Assembly (NCBI GenBank): GCA_037132075.1
Contig: JBAXPV010000011.1
Span: forward strand, 1 to 64,000
DNA length: 64,000 bases
Origin: JBAXPV01 sp037132075
GTDB lineage: Bacteria > Bacteroidota > Bacteroidia > Bacteroidales > CAIXZF01
Direction of reading: 5' to 3'
Shown here in pieces: positions 9,279-18,426 of the stretch (position 1 is its first letter; every line of letters begins with the position of its first letter). The notes below the pieces were generated by a model. That model made no database searches and was not told where the DNA came from. It saw nothing but the letters and a program-made list of their open reading frames with translations. The position numbers and the translations under genes are program-made.

Positions 9279-10039
9279 TGAAACAAGTGCCTAAGATTAT
9301 TATCAAAGATTTCAACCTTCACTATGGGAAGAATCATGTCCTGAAGAATGTGAATGTCGAGATTCCTGAGAACAAGATCACGGTAATACTTGGCCCATCA
9401 GGTTGTGGGAAAACCACACTTCTGAAAAGCTTGAACCGCTTGATTGACCTTCATCCCGATGTTCATGTTAGTGGAAGTATTCTGATTGATGATGAAGATG
9501 TATTACATACGAAAAAAGATATAACACAGATACGGAAAAAGATGGGCTTGCTTGCACAAAGGCCGTATCCTTTGCCCATGAATATCTTTAATAATGTTGC
9601 TTTTGGTCTCAGGATCAGCGGTCGTAAGAACCGGATGATGCTGAGGGGCAGGGTGAAGCATTACCTGGAGCAGGCGAATCTATGGGATGAGGTAAAGGAC
9701 AGGTTAAAAGACCCGGCTACATCCTTATCGATTGGTCAGCAACAACGACTTTGCCTGGCTAGGGGATTGTCAGTGGACCCTGAGATCATCCTTGCTGATG
9801 AACCGACCTCTGCTTTGGACCCGATTTCAAGTATGGCGATTGAGCAAAAGTTTGTTGAGCTAAAACGTAACTATACTCTGGTAATGGTTACCCATATCCT
9901 GCAACAAGCCCAACGAATAGCAGATCATGTGATTTTCATGTATCTGGGTGAAGTGATCGAGCAGGGATCCGCGGATGAAGTATTCAATCATCCCAAAAAC
10001 GAGATCACCCGGAATTTTATTAAAGGGAACTTTAATTAG
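9278..10039 (+). CDS. pstB: Phosphate ABC transporter ATPase PstB
   Basis: 253 aa. Walker A 'GPSGCGKTT' (about 39-47), Q-loop 'LLAQRPYPLPMNIFNNVAFGLR', signature 'LSIGQQQR' and Walker B 'IILADEPTSALDP', followed by the H-loop 'VTHILQQAQRIADH'. The signature has Ile where most PstB proteins have the second Gly (LSGGQ); the other catalytic residues are normal, so it is probably active. It is last in the operon and is followed by an inverted repeat. PhoU, often encoded next, is missing here. Confidence 0.92.
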   Translation: MKQVPKIIIKDFNLHYGKNHVLKNVNVEIPENKITVILGPSGCGKTTLLKSLNRLIDLHPDVHVSGSILIDDEDVLHTKKDITQIRKKMGLLAQRPYPLPMNIFNNVAFGLRISGRKNRMMLRGRVKHYLEQANLWDEVKDRLKDPATSLSIGQQQRLCLARGLSVDPEIILADEPTSALDPISSMAIEQKFVELKRNYTLVMVTHILQQAQRIADHVIFMYLGEVIEQGSADEVFNHPKNEITRNFIKGNFN

Positions 10040-10079
10040 AAATGAACTCAATGCTCATGCGCTGAGTCCAATTCATTTC
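10039..10079. terminator. Hairpin between convergent pstB and glnA
   Basis: GAAATGAA (10039-10046) pairs with TTCATTTC (10072-10079). Inside, CTCA (10047-10050) pairs with TGAG (10063-10066), leaving a small asymmetric bulge. It sits just after both stops and could act as a bidirectional terminator, although there is no strong T tract on the plus side. Confidence 0.4.
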
Positions 10080-10096
10080 GCAATGATTTCCCCTAA

Positions 10097-12286
10097 TTAG
10101 GAAAATAGCATTTCTCTGTATTTCGGCAGTGGCCAGAGTTCGTCATCAACCAGAAGTTCCAGTTTGTCGACGTGGCGCCGTATCACCTCAAAGTAGGGGA
10201 GCACTTTATCATGATAGGCCAATGCTTTCTGTTCGGGATCCTCGATTTTATTTGCAATCTTTCTTTCCTCGATCATCTGGGTTACATTCATCCGAATAGC
10301 AAGTATGTGATCAGAGATGTCCTTTATCGTCTGGATTTGGTGGTTAGAAAGCCTGACATAAGTTTTGGTGTCCAGCACTTCTTTCAGACCCTTGACATTT
10401 TCAATCAGCCTGTTCTGGTATTGGATCGCAATGGGTAAGATGTGGTTTGTAGCCAAGTCGCCAATAACACGAGCTTCGATTTGTAGCTTTAAAGTATATT
10501 GATCAAGCCTGATCTCTTCTCTGGCCCTGACTTCCCGCTCCGTCAAAACATTATGATCCCCAAATAGCTTTATTGAGGCTGGTCGGGTAAATACTTTCAC
10601 TGCATGCGGTGTCGCTTTAATATTAGAGAGGCCACGTTTGGCAGCTTCCTTTATCCATTCGTCACTGTAGTTGTTGCCTTCAAAAACAATTCTCATTGAC
10701 TCTTTGGCGTATTTCTTCACGACTATAAAGATGGCTTCTTCTTTTGGATTGCCTTTTTCGATGAGTTTGTCGACTTCAATCTTAAACTGTTTTAATTGAT
10801 CAGCCAGCATCAGGTTGAGGGTAAGCATGGGCATGGCACAGTTAAATGTAGAGCCAACAGCACGGAACTCAAATTTATTCCCGGTAAAGGCAAAAGGAGA
10901 GGTACGGTTTCTATCAGTATTATCCTGCAGAATCTCAGGGATTTTATGAAGGTTTAGCTGCATTTCCTCTTTTCCTTTATTGCTTTTATGCACAAACTTG
11001 CCTTTGGTGTTGATAACTTCCTGTAGGCTTTGGTGAAGTTGGGTGCCAATAAAGGCAGAAATAATAGCCGGTGGCGCTTCGTGTCCGCCCAATCTAAGGT
11101 CATTGCCTGCAGAAGCAATAGAAGCTCTTAAAAGATCAGAATGGGTATCAAGTGCTTTCAAAATATTTACTAGGAAGGTCAGGAAGCGAAGGTTGGTATT
11201 TGCTGTCTTTCCCGGGGATAAAAGATTTTCGCCCAGGTTGGTCGCCAAAGACCAGTTGTTGTGTTTCCCTGATCCATTAACATTTGCAAAAGGTTTTTCA
11301 TGCAGCAATACCGTGAGGTCATGGCGCCTGGCCACTCTTTCCATGAGGTGCATGAGCAGTTGATTGTGGTCAACAGCTAAATTCACTTCTTCGTAAACAG
11401 GGGCACATTCAAATTGGTTTGGTGCAACCTCGTTATGCCTGGTTTTTAGTGGGATTCCCAAGCGATGGGCTTCAACTTCCAGGTCTTTCATGAAGTTGGT
11501 TGCCCTTTCTGGGATTACTCCGAAATAATGGTCGGCAAGCTGTTGGTCTTTGGCCGAAGCATGTCCGAACAAAGTCCGGCCAGTGAGCACCAGGTCAGGA
11601 CGGGCACGGTATAAAGCAGTGTCAATTAAAAAATATTCTTGTTCCCAGCCCAGGGTAGCGATTACCTTGGTGACATTTTTATCAAAATACTTACATACTT
11701 CTGTAGCGGTTTTGTCGAGTGCATGAATTGCACGCAACAGCGGTGTTTTTGTGTCGAGGGCTTCCCCTGTATAGGACACAAAAATGGTTGGAATACATAA
11801 AGTGCCATCGTAGATAAAGGCAGGTGAGCTTGGGTCCCAGGCAGTATATCCTCTGGCTTCGAAGGTGTTACGAATGCCACCACTTGGAAAGCTCGAGGCA
11901 TCTGGTTCTTGTTGAATAAGTTCTGTCGCCTGGAAACTTTCCAGAGCTTTCCCGCCTTCAGTAGGGCTGATAAAGGCATCGTGTTTTTCGGCAGTGGCGC
12001 CTGTTAGCGGATGAAACCAATGCGTATAATGGGTGACACCTTTCGCCATGGCCCAGGTTTTCAGTGCTGTAGCAACCTGATCGGCAATCCTCCGGTCAAT
12101 TTTCTCTCCTTGTTCAATGCAGATCATCAAGCGTTTAAAAGCATCTTCAGAAAGATATTGCTTCATCGTGGCCTGGTTGAAAACCATTTCTCCGTAATAA
12201 TCCGACACTTGGTTTTTTGGAGTGTTAAACACTTTTTCCGTACGGGAAAGTATGATTTCCAGGGCTTTAAAACGGGTGTTGTTCAT
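10097..12286 (-). CDS. glnN: Glutamine synthetase type III
   Basis: 729 aa, the size of GSIII (types I and II are about 360-470 aa). The N-terminal region 'VFNQATMKQYLSEDAF' and the catalytic blocks 'GWEQEYFLID', 'RHNEVAPNQFECAPVYEEVN', 'HEKPFANVNGSGKHNNWS' and 'NRTSPFAFTGNKFEFRAVGS' are all present; they supply metal, glutamate and ATP contacts. It catalyses ATP-dependent amidation of glutamate and is the main ammonia-assimilating enzyme in many Bacteroidota. It is a single-gene unit: it converges with pstB, and the 126-bp upstream gap holds TTACTTTGC on the minus strand, a near match to the -7 box. GSIII forms double hexameric rings in known structures. Confidence 0.97.
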   Translation of the reverse strand: MNNTRFKALEIILSRTEKVFNTPKNQVSDYYGEMVFNQATMKQYLSEDAFKRLMICIEQGEKIDRRIADQVATALKTWAMAKGVTHYTHWFHPLTGATAEKHDAFISPTEGGKALESFQATELIQQEPDASSFPSGGIRNTFEARGYTAWDPSSPAFIYDGTLCIPTIFVSYTGEALDTKTPLLRAIHALDKTATEVCKYFDKNVTKVIATLGWEQEYFLIDTALYRARPDLVLTGRTLFGHASAKDQQLADHYFGVIPERATNFMKDLEVEAHRLGIPLKTRHNEVAPNQFECAPVYEEVNLAVDHNQLLMHLMERVARRHDLTVLLHEKPFANVNGSGKHNNWSLATNLGENLLSPGKTANTNLRFLTFLVNILKALDTHSDLLRASIASAGNDLRLGGHEAPPAIISAFIGTQLHQSLQEVINTKGKFVHKSNKGKEEMQLNLHKIPEILQDNTDRNRTSPFAFTGNKFEFRAVGSTFNCAMPMLTLNLMLADQLKQFKIEVDKLIEKGNPKEEAIFIVVKKYAKESMRIVFEGNNYSDEWIKEAAKRGLSNIKATPHAVKVFTRPASIKLFGDHNVLTEREVRAREEIRLDQYTLKLQIEARVIGDLATNHILPIAIQYQNRLIENVKGLKEVLDTKTYVRLSNHQIQTIKDISDHILAIRMNVTQMIEERKIANKIEDPEQKALAYHDKVLPYFEVIRRHVDKLELLVDDELWPLPKYREMLFS

Positions 12287-12412
12287 GATTTATGAATTAT
12301 GGTGGTTTCTATAAAGCAAAGTAACATCAAGTTTATGTAATTGTTTAATCTTGTGTAGGTAGGGTTATAATATTTTATCAACCTAAAGAAAGAGTGATTG
12401 ATATTCAATAAA

Positions 12413-13876
12413 TTAAATAATATTTTTTTCCTTTTCATGGCTAAGTATAAACAAGCCGAAATATGTTATCATTCCATTGATAATAATAAGTTCAAAGCCT
12501 GGCTTGTATCCATTGAAAAGCTGCGAGGAGTTTTCGCTCAGTAAGAAACAGATTACTGGTGATGCAATAGCAACGATTGGCACCAAACGATCACGAAGGC
12601 TTCGTTTACTGAACAGCCCAAAGCTGTAAAGTCCCAGTAAAGGACCATAGGTGTATCCCGCAATGGTAAATAGTTTGTCGATGACAGCCCTGTCATTTAA
12701 AGATCTGAAAAGGATAATCACCAGCAATAAGAGCAATGCAAATGACAAATGTACGATTTGACGAATGCGGATGCTTTGCTTAGGTGTCAGGTCTTTTCTC
12801 TTTTCCAAAGAAAGAAAATCTATGCTGAAAGAGGTGGTTAGTGAGGTCAAAGCCCCGTCGGCACTGGGATATGCAGCGGATATCAGCCCGATCATAAAAA
12901 TCAAACTGGCTGCTGGGCCAAGATACCGTAAAGCCAGGATAGGGAAGAGGTCATCAGAGCGCTCTGGTAAGGCAATGTTTTTGCTTTGTGCATAGAGATA
13001 GAGGATCGCACCGAGAAATAAGAAAAGCATATTTACAAAAACCAGTACAAAGCTGAAGGTGAACATATTCTTTTGAGCTTCTTTCAATGACTTGCAACTC
13101 AGGTTCTTCTGCATCATCTCCTGGTCGAGCCCGGTCATGGTGATGGTAATGAAAATGCCACTTAAAAAGTTTTTTATAAAAAAGCGCGGACTATGCCAGT
13201 CCATCTCGAGTACTTTCGTGGAGGATGAAGCTGAGATCTTTGCAAACATAGCCGGAATTGAAAGGTCTAATTGACTGCCAATTACAAATACTGTCAGAAC
13301 CAAGGCAGCCAGCATAAAGGTTGTTTGCAAGGTATCGGTCCAAACAATGGTTCGTATGCCACCTTTTAAAGTGTATAAGATAATCAGAAATATAAAAATG
13401 CTGACGCTCACCCCAAAAGGAATACCCCATGCATCAAAAATAAATATCTGTAAGACATTGACAACGAGAAACATGCGAAATGACGCCCCGATTACCCTGG
13501 AAAGAATAAAGAAAAAGGCCCCGGTTTTATAGGACCAGAAGCCAAAACGCTGTTCAAGAAACGTATAGATCGAAGTAAGGTTTAGCCTGTAATAAAGTGG
13601 CAAAAGCACCGTCGCAATTACTATGTATCCAACAAGGTATCCAAAAACGACCATGAGGTAGGTCATTTGGGTGGACCCGACCCAACCTGGAACCGAGATA
13701 AATGTGACCCCGCTCATCGAAGCTCCGATCATGCCATAAGCCACAACATACCAGGGAGACGCTTTATTTCCAAGGAAAAAGGTCTTGTTGGTTGCTCTGC
13801 GTGATGTTAACCAGGTCACCGCGAAAATCATCAGGGTGTATGCCAGGAAGCAGATAAATATAAAGGTAGGGCTCAT
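12413..13876 (-). CDS. Sodium:solute symporter (SSS family)
   Basis: 487 aa with about 13 hydrophobic helices. Conserved SSS features include the N-terminal 'NKASPWYVVAYGMIGASMSGVTFISVPGW', 'GGIRTIVWTDTLQT' and 'DQEMMQKNLSCKSLKEAQKN', then 'LISAAYPSADGALTSLTTSFSIDF' around the sodium site. It probably imports a sugar, acid or vitamin with Na+; the substrate cannot be inferred. It is the last gene of the heptose/glycosyltransferase operon, three bases after gmhB, so it is co-expressed with sugar-nucleotide genes. A sugar-like substrate (for example sialic acid or another monosaccharide) is possible but only inferred. Confidence 0.88.
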   Translation of the reverse strand: MSPTFIFICFLAYTLMIFAVTWLTSRRATNKTFFLGNKASPWYVVAYGMIGASMSGVTFISVPGWVGSTQMTYLMVVFGYLVGYIVIATVLLPLYYRLNLTSIYTFLEQRFGFWSYKTGAFFFILSRVIGASFRMFLVVNVLQIFIFDAWGIPFGVSVSIFIFLIILYTLKGGIRTIVWTDTLQTTFMLAALVLTVFVIGSQLDLSIPAMFAKISASSSTKVLEMDWHSPRFFIKNFLSGIFITITMTGLDQEMMQKNLSCKSLKEAQKNMFTFSFVLVFVNMLFLFLGAILYLYAQSKNIALPERSDDLFPILALRYLGPAASLIFMIGLISAAYPSADGALTSLTTSFSIDFLSLEKRKDLTPKQSIRIRQIVHLSFALLLLLVIILFRSLNDRAVIDKLFTIAGYTYGPLLGLYSFGLFSKRSLRDRLVPIVAIASPVICFLLSENSSQLFNGYKPGFELIIINGMITYFGLFILSHEKEKNII

Positions 13877-13879
13877 GTT

Positions 13880-14440
13880 TTATAAAGCTAAGGACAAAGC
13901 TCTCAGATCATCAAAATGAAAATCAACCAGGTCGGGGTGCTCTCTGGCAATGCTTAAATCATCCCCGATAAGCACAGTGATCATCCCGGCATCTCTGCCG
14001 AATTTCATGTCAGATGCGGAATCCCCGGCCATGACAGCATATTTGAGATTCACAGAAGGATAATCTTTTTTTGCTTTCAGAGCCATGCCAATCTGTGGCT
14101 TTCTGCAAAAGCTTCCTGATTTTTCAAGATCCGGGCAATGATAGATTTTGTCAATTTTTCCTCCGGCATTGGTTACAGAATTCAGCATTTGGTCATGAAT
14201 TATTAAAAGGTCATTTTCAGTCATTTGTCCCTTTCCAATGCCTTGCTGGTTTGTAACCACGAAGATTTTTCCAAATAATTCCGAAAAGCGGGAGATAGCC
14301 TCCAGCGTTCCAGGCAGGATTTCAAACTCTTCCCAGCGCTTGATGTATTCGCCAGGGATGCGTTTATTGATGACACCATCCCTGTCGAGAAACAGACTCC
14401 AGTCTTTATTTACTGATAAATTCTTTTTGTGCTCTTTCAT
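13880..14440 (-). CDS. gmhB: D-glycero-D-manno-heptose 1,7-bisphosphate 7-phosphatase-like HAD enzyme
   Basis: About 186 aa from the Met at 14440; an upstream in-frame Met at 14479 would overlap the preceding gene more deeply. HAD motifs: 'FLDRDGVINKR' (nucleophile and acid/base Asp), 'VVTNQQGIGKG', 'FCRKPQIGMALKA' with the Lys, and 'VMAGDSASDMKFGRDAG'. It removes the 7-phosphate of heptose bisphosphate. The zinc loop of classical GmhB (CPH...CxC) is reduced here to 'CPD' and 'SFC', so at least two ligands seem lost. Its place among gmhA, hddA and an hddC-like gene supports the role. A histidinol-phosphatase-type activity is the main alternative. Confidence 0.82.
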   Translation of the reverse strand: MKEHKKNLSVNKDWSLFLDRDGVINKRIPGEYIKRWEEFEILPGTLEAISRFSELFGKIFVVTNQQGIGKGQMTENDLLIIHDQMLNSVTNAGGKIDKIYHCPDLEKSGSFCRKPQIGMALKAKKDYPSVNLKYAVMAGDSASDMKFGRDAGMITVLIGDDLSIAREHPDLVDFHFDDLRALSLAL

Positions 14441-15095
14441 AATCTTCGGGTATCCCAATATCGATAAAATAGGCATCACTGGGAAATCCTCCTAAATTGA
14501 GTATGTTTTTTTCCAAAAGGTCTTTCTCAAAAGAGAATTTTTCCGGAAGATCCAGTGCCAGAAGCGATTTTCTGCGAATACAATAGATTCCGCCGTTAAT
14601 TAGGCCAGGGCCTGTAAAAAAACCTTTTTCGAGAAAACGGACAACACTTCCATTGGCTTCCAGCTCAACAGCACCATAGCGACTGGTATCTTCCAGCTGT
14701 CTGAGTGCCATTGTCAGATCAAAATCATTTTCCTGATGATATGCATCCATCAGTGGCAGGTTTACTTCAAAAACAGTATCTCCATTTAATACGAAAACAT
14801 TGTCTTCTTTTGCATAAGCCATGGCCATCCTGATGCCTCCGCCTGTGCCGAGGGGCTCATATTCAATGGCATAGCTAATGGGGATTCCATTGTAATTGTT
14901 CCCGATGTGGGAAGTGATCATTTCGTGTTTGTAACCTACTGATAATATTGCATGGGTAAGGCCTTCATTTACAAGTCTTTCAAGTACATAGGCTAAAAAG
15001 GGCTTGCCTGCAACGGGTGCCATGCATTTCGGCATTTCACTAACAACAGATTGTAGTCGGGTTCCCAAGCCTCCGGCAAGTATAATAGCCTCCAT
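14406..15095 (-). CDS. hddC: Heptose-1-phosphate guanylyltransferase-like nucleotidyltransferase
   Basis: 229 aa from the Met at 15095, seven bases after gmhA; a longer reading from 15137 would run into gmhA. Nucleotide-binding motif 'AIILAGGLGTRLQSVV' at the N-terminus, 'PKCMAPVAGKPFLAY', 'VLNGDTVFEV' and 'NGGIYCIRRK' define the NDP-sugar pyrophosphorylase fold. With a GHMP heptose kinase, isomerase and phosphatase beside it, the likely reaction is D-glycero-alpha-D-manno-heptose 1-phosphate + GTP to GDP-heptose. The fold alone would also fit mannose-1-phosphate or glucose-1-phosphate transferases; context decides. Confidence 0.82.
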   Translation of the reverse strand: MEAIILAGGLGTRLQSVVSEMPKCMAPVAGKPFLAYVLERLVNEGLTHAILSVGYKHEMITSHIGNNYNGIPISYAIEYEPLGTGGGIRMAMAYAKEDNVFVLNGDTVFEVNLPLMDAYHQENDFDLTMALRQLEDTSRYGAVELEANGSVVRFLEKGFFTGPGLINGGIYCIRRKSLLALDLPEKFSFEKDLLEKNILNLGGFPSDAYFIDIGIPEDYERAQKEFISK

Positions 15096-15102
15096 TCCTG
15101 GC

Positions 15103-15687
15103 TTAGCTTTCGCGTGTAAAGAGTGAATCTTCCACAAGCTCGCAAATAATATGTCCTACAAGGATGTGACATTCCTGAATACGTGGTGTATCAACAGAAG
15201 GTACGTTTAGGAGGATGTCACAAAGATCACGCATCTTTCCTCCGCTTTGCCCAGTCAGGCCGATGACGATCATGCCCAAATCCCTGGCAGTCACCATCGC
15301 TTTGATGATATTTGATGAATTACCTGAAGTGGAAAGTGCGATGAGCACATCTCCGGGTGCCCCTTTGGCTCTGACAAGTCGGGAATACACCTCGTCATAG
15401 GAATAGTCATTGGCAACAGCAGTCAGATAAGAGGTGTTGACATGCAAGGCCTCTGAATCAAGGGGCGCGCGGTCAAAATAAAAACGCCCGCTGAATTCGG
15501 CTGCCAGGTGCTGGGCATCGGCAGCACTGCCGCCATTGCCACAAAACAAGACTTTCCCCTTGTTGGTAAAGGCATTGATACAGGCTATTGCTGCTTTCTC
15601 GATGTTAACAAGCACCTCATCCTCACCAAGCAGTTGTTGTTTGGTTTCTATCGATGATGTGATTCTATCAAAAATGATTTTCTCCAT
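15103..15687 (-). CDS. gmhA: Sedoheptulose 7-phosphate isomerase
   Basis: 194 aa SIS-domain protein. 'LFCGNGGSAADAQHLAAEFSGRF' (about residues 46-68), 'ALSTSGNSSNIIKAM' and 'RIQECHILVGHIICELVE' are GmhA signatures carrying the phosphate-binding and catalytic Glu/His residues. It converts sedoheptulose 7-phosphate to D-glycero-D-manno-heptose 7-phosphate, the first step of heptose synthesis. It lies three bases downstream of the nitroreductase gene and seven upstream of the nucleotidyltransferase. Confidence 0.93.
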   Translation of the reverse strand: MEKIIFDRITSSIETKQQLLGEDEVLVNIEKAAIACINAFTNKGKVLFCGNGGSAADAQHLAAEFSGRFYFDRAPLDSEALHVNTSYLTAVANDYSYDEVYSRLVRAKGAPGDVLIALSTSGNSSNIIKAMVTARDLGMIVIGLTGQSGGKMRDLCDILLNVPSVDTPRIQECHILVGHIICELVEDSLFTRES

Positions 15688-15690
15688 AAA

Positions 15691-16224
15691 CTATTGATTG
15701 TTATAAACTTCCCAATGCACGATGTCCTGGATGGCTTTTCTGCGGATTTTATGACGCTCAGGCTCAGCCTGGTCAGCAGGGTATCCAAGAGAAAGAATCA
15801 CCATGGGTTCAATATGTTCAGGAAGTTTTAAAACTGATTTGCAAAGTTGGGCATTAAAATTACATATCCAACAGGTCCCCAGTCCTGATTCAGTAGCAGC
15901 CAGTGTCATATGATCAACAGTAATCCCCATGTCAATGTCACAATGGTCTTTCCCATCAGCAGCTCTCTTCCAACTCTGGCTATGGTCGCCCAAAATAACG
16001 ATCACCACAGGAGCTTTAGAAAACCATTCTCTCGGGTATACAGGATAGATCATGTCGAGCATAGGCCCCGACTGGATTACAACAAATTCCCAGGGTTGAT
16101 GGTTTGCTGCGGAAGGAGCGACACGACCCGCTTCCAGCACATACATCAGCTTATGCTCTTCCACGGGTTCAGGCAGATATTTTCTCGAAGAATACCTGTT
16201 TTTAGCGAGTTCAATAAAAGTCAT
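15691..16224 (-). CDS. Nitroreductase family protein
   Basis: 177 aa FMN-dependent nitroreductase fold. The N-terminus 'NRYSSRKYLPEPV' (FMN phosphate contacts), 'APSAANHQPWEFVVI' and 'TLAATESGLGTCWICNF' are typical, as is the C-terminal 'LSLGYPADQAEPERHK'. It probably uses NAD(P)H to reduce quinones, nitro groups or other conjugated substrates in the cytoplasm. It sits inside the heptose operon (11 bp from hddA, 3 bp from gmhA) with no obvious chemical role there. Confidence 0.88.
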   Translation of the reverse strand: MTFIELAKNRYSSRKYLPEPVEEHKLMYVLEAGRVAPSAANHQPWEFVVIQSGPMLDMIYPVYPREWFSKAPVVIVILGDHSQSWKRAADGKDHCDIDMGITVDHMTLAATESGLGTCWICNFNAQLCKSVLKLPEHIEPMVILSLGYPADQAEPERHKIRRKAIQDIVHWEVYNNQ

Positions 16225-16234
16225 GGTGAATATT

Positions 16235-17257
16235 TTAAAATGTCCAGGTCGTCAGGCCTTTCTGGATAAATTCATAACGTTTGATTCTTCCACCAAAGGC
16301 ATTCAGGGCTTCGATAACCTTGTTTCGTGTATTGTCAGGACAATAAAAGAACATAAAACCGCCGCCGCCTGCACCACTTACCTTGCCACCATTGGCCCCG
16401 GCTTTCATGGCAGTTTCATAAAGATTGTCGATCATCGGATTCGTGATTCCGCTGGCCATCTCTTTTTTAAATTTCCAGCCAAAATCAAGTATTTGCCCGA
16501 TTTGATCGAGTTTCCCTTGCAACAGCGCTTCTTTCATCATCACAGCCTGGTCTTTTAGTTTCAACATCGCATCGATTGACTTAGTGTTGCCACTGGTCAC
16601 GTTCTTTACCTGGGCTTCAATAATTGCCGAAGAGAGTCGGCTGGTCTCAGTATAATATAGAACCAGGTTATAGGACAGTTCATTCAGGTTTTTCTCACTG
16701 ATCCTCAATGGATTCACTATAACTTTGTCGTCTTTTGAGAATTCCATGAAGTTCACACCGCCAAAAGTGGCTGCATATTGATCTTGTTTCCCTCCAGCCA
16801 TCTGAAGGTCAATTCGTTCGATGTCGAAAGCCAGGTGGGCTAGGTCATATTCCCCCAATGGTAGTTTTAGCCATTCACTGAAAGCCCCTAGTATGGCTAC
16901 TGTCAGGGTAGAAGAAGTCCCCAAGCCACTGCCGGGAGGGGCATCTACATAGGTGCTGAGTTCAAATGACAAGGGCTTCCCTCCAAAGTCTTTCATGATG
17001 CGGTTGTAAACGCCTTTATGCAAGTCGAGTTCCCCATCAATAAGCAATTGATTGCTGGCAGGGAATTCCAGGTGTACGCCTTTGTCGTAGGCATGGAAAA
17101 TAATCTTTCCGTCAGTGCGAGGGACGATTGTAGCATAGGCATACATACTGATTGTGGCGTTCAGAATAGCACCTCCGTAAAGATCGGAAAATGGTGCCAC
17201 ATCAGTGCCTCCACCGGCCAGGCCCAATCGCAAGGGCGCTTTACTTCGTATCAGCAT
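16235..17257 (-). CDS. hddA: D-glycero-alpha-D-manno-heptose 7-phosphate kinase-like GHMP kinase
   Basis: 340 aa GHMP kinase. Motif 1 'APLRLGLAGGGTDVAPF' near residue 7, motif 2 'DAPPGSGLGTSSTLTVA' near 105 (ATP phosphate loop) and motif 3 'GANGGKVSGAGGGGFMFFY' near 290 are intact. The 'GGGTD' N-terminal variant is typical of HddA and fucokinase-like members rather than galactokinases. It phosphorylates C1 of heptose 7-phosphate in the alpha configuration. With gmhA, gmhB and hddC nearby the GDP-heptose route is complete. Confidence 0.88.
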   Translation of the reverse strand: MLIRSKAPLRLGLAGGGTDVAPFSDLYGGAILNATISMYAYATIVPRTDGKIIFHAYDKGVHLEFPASNQLLIDGELDLHKGVYNRIMKDFGGKPLSFELSTYVDAPPGSGLGTSSTLTVAILGAFSEWLKLPLGEYDLAHLAFDIERIDLQMAGGKQDQYAATFGGVNFMEFSKDDKVIVNPLRISEKNLNELSYNLVLYYTETSRLSSAIIEAQVKNVTSGNTKSIDAMLKLKDQAVMMKEALLQGKLDQIGQILDFGWKFKKEMASGITNPMIDNLYETAMKAGANGGKVSGAGGGGFMFFYCPDNTRNKVIEALNAFGGRIKRYEFIQKGLTTWTF

Positions 17258-17278
17258 CTCTGTATATCTTATTGTTAA

Positions 17279-18424
17279 TTATTTATCTGTTGAAACCAGG
17301 TCCCAAATGGCTTTTGTCATGCGAGACCAGGCATATTGTTTCTTTAATTCTTTTACGTTTTCTACCATCATGGCTTCCAGGTTCTCGTTGTAAAAGCGAG
17401 AGATTGCCTTGGCAACAGCCTGTGCTTCAGGCTCTACGACAAATCCGGCCTTGCCGTCAGGGACAAACTCGCCAAGACCGCCAACATTGGTGATTACCAT
17501 TGGCTTATCAAAGTGATAGGCAATTTGGGTCACCCCGCTTTGTGTGGCAGATTTGTAAGGCTGTACGACCAGGTCAGCCGCACAAAAGTACTTATAGACT
17601 TCTGAATCAGGAATAAAATCGGTATGTAATTCGAGTTTGGCACTTAAATCATTTTTGCTGATTTGATCAAGGTAAGGTTTTTCATTGGTGTAAAACTCCC
17701 CGGCAACAAGCAGTTTGATGTTTGACTCTCTTAATTCAGGACGCGCAAAGGCATCAAGCAGGATGTCGAGTCCTTTATAATCCCTGATAAACCCAAAGAA
17801 GAGCACATACCTTACGTTTGGATCCAGTTTTAGAGCGGCTGTTGCCTGTGCCTTATTGATGGCAGACCCGAAGTTATCATACAGCGGGTGCGGGCAATAA
17901 ACCCTGGGTTTTTTCTGATCAAAAAGGTCTATTTCTTCAAGAACCGATCTCGACATGGCAACAAAAGCATGAACGCTACCACTGAAGTACTTCGCCAGCA
18001 TCCGATCCCCTGGTCTTTTTTCATGAGGGATGATATTGTCGATAATGGTAACGACTTTGCTATGCTTGTTCGACCGGATCAAACGAGCCAGGCTTCCCAG
18101 GCATGGTCCCATAAAAGGGATCCAGAATTTAATTATAACAAGATCAGGCTTTAGCTTTTTGATTTTTAGGCCATATTTTATCCAATTGAATGGATTCATC
18201 GAGTTGATTGTCACCCTGATGTCGAGATCTTTGGGCGCAGGCTCTGACGAATACTGACTTTTCCCGGGAAAAAGAAAAGAAGGATATTGAAGCGAAAAAG
18301 TATAGATGCTGACAGTTGCGCCTTCTTCCTGGAAAGCATGGCCCAATCGTTCATTAAAAGAAGCCAAACCGCCTCTCAGGGGATGTGCTGAACCTATGAT
18401 AACGATCTTTTTGGGTTCGGGCAT
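17279..18424 (-). CDS. GT4-like glycosyltransferase (GT-B fold)
   Basis: 381 aa. The N-terminal Rossmann domain starts 'KIVIIGSAHPLRGGLASFNERLGHAF' with the glycine-rich acceptor loop. The C-terminal domain has 'YVLFFGFIRDYKGLDILLDAF', 'IPDSEVYKYFCAADLVVQPYKSATQSGVTQIAYHF' and 'GGLGEFVPDGKAGFVVEP', the nucleotide-sugar site with the E-x7-E-like region. Cytoplasmic or membrane-peripheral. Donor and acceptor are unknown; GDP-heptose from the adjacent genes is a plausible donor. It lies between the GT2 gene (2 bp) and hddA (21 bp). Confidence 0.85.
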   Translation of the reverse strand: MPEPKKIVIIGSAHPLRGGLASFNERLGHAFQEEGATVSIYTFSLQYPSFLFPGKSQYSSEPAPKDLDIRVTINSMNPFNWIKYGLKIKKLKPDLVIIKFWIPFMGPCLGSLARLIRSNKHSKVVTIIDNIIPHEKRPGDRMLAKYFSGSVHAFVAMSRSVLEEIDLFDQKKPRVYCPHPLYDNFGSAINKAQATAALKLDPNVRYVLFFGFIRDYKGLDILLDAFARPELRESNIKLLVAGEFYTNEKPYLDQISKNDLSAKLELHTDFIPDSEVYKYFCAADLVVQPYKSATQSGVTQIAYHFDKPMVITNVGGLGEFVPDGKAGFVVEPEAQAVAKAISRFYNENLEAMMVENVKELKKQYAWSRMTKAIWDLVSTDK

Positions 18425-18426
18425 TC

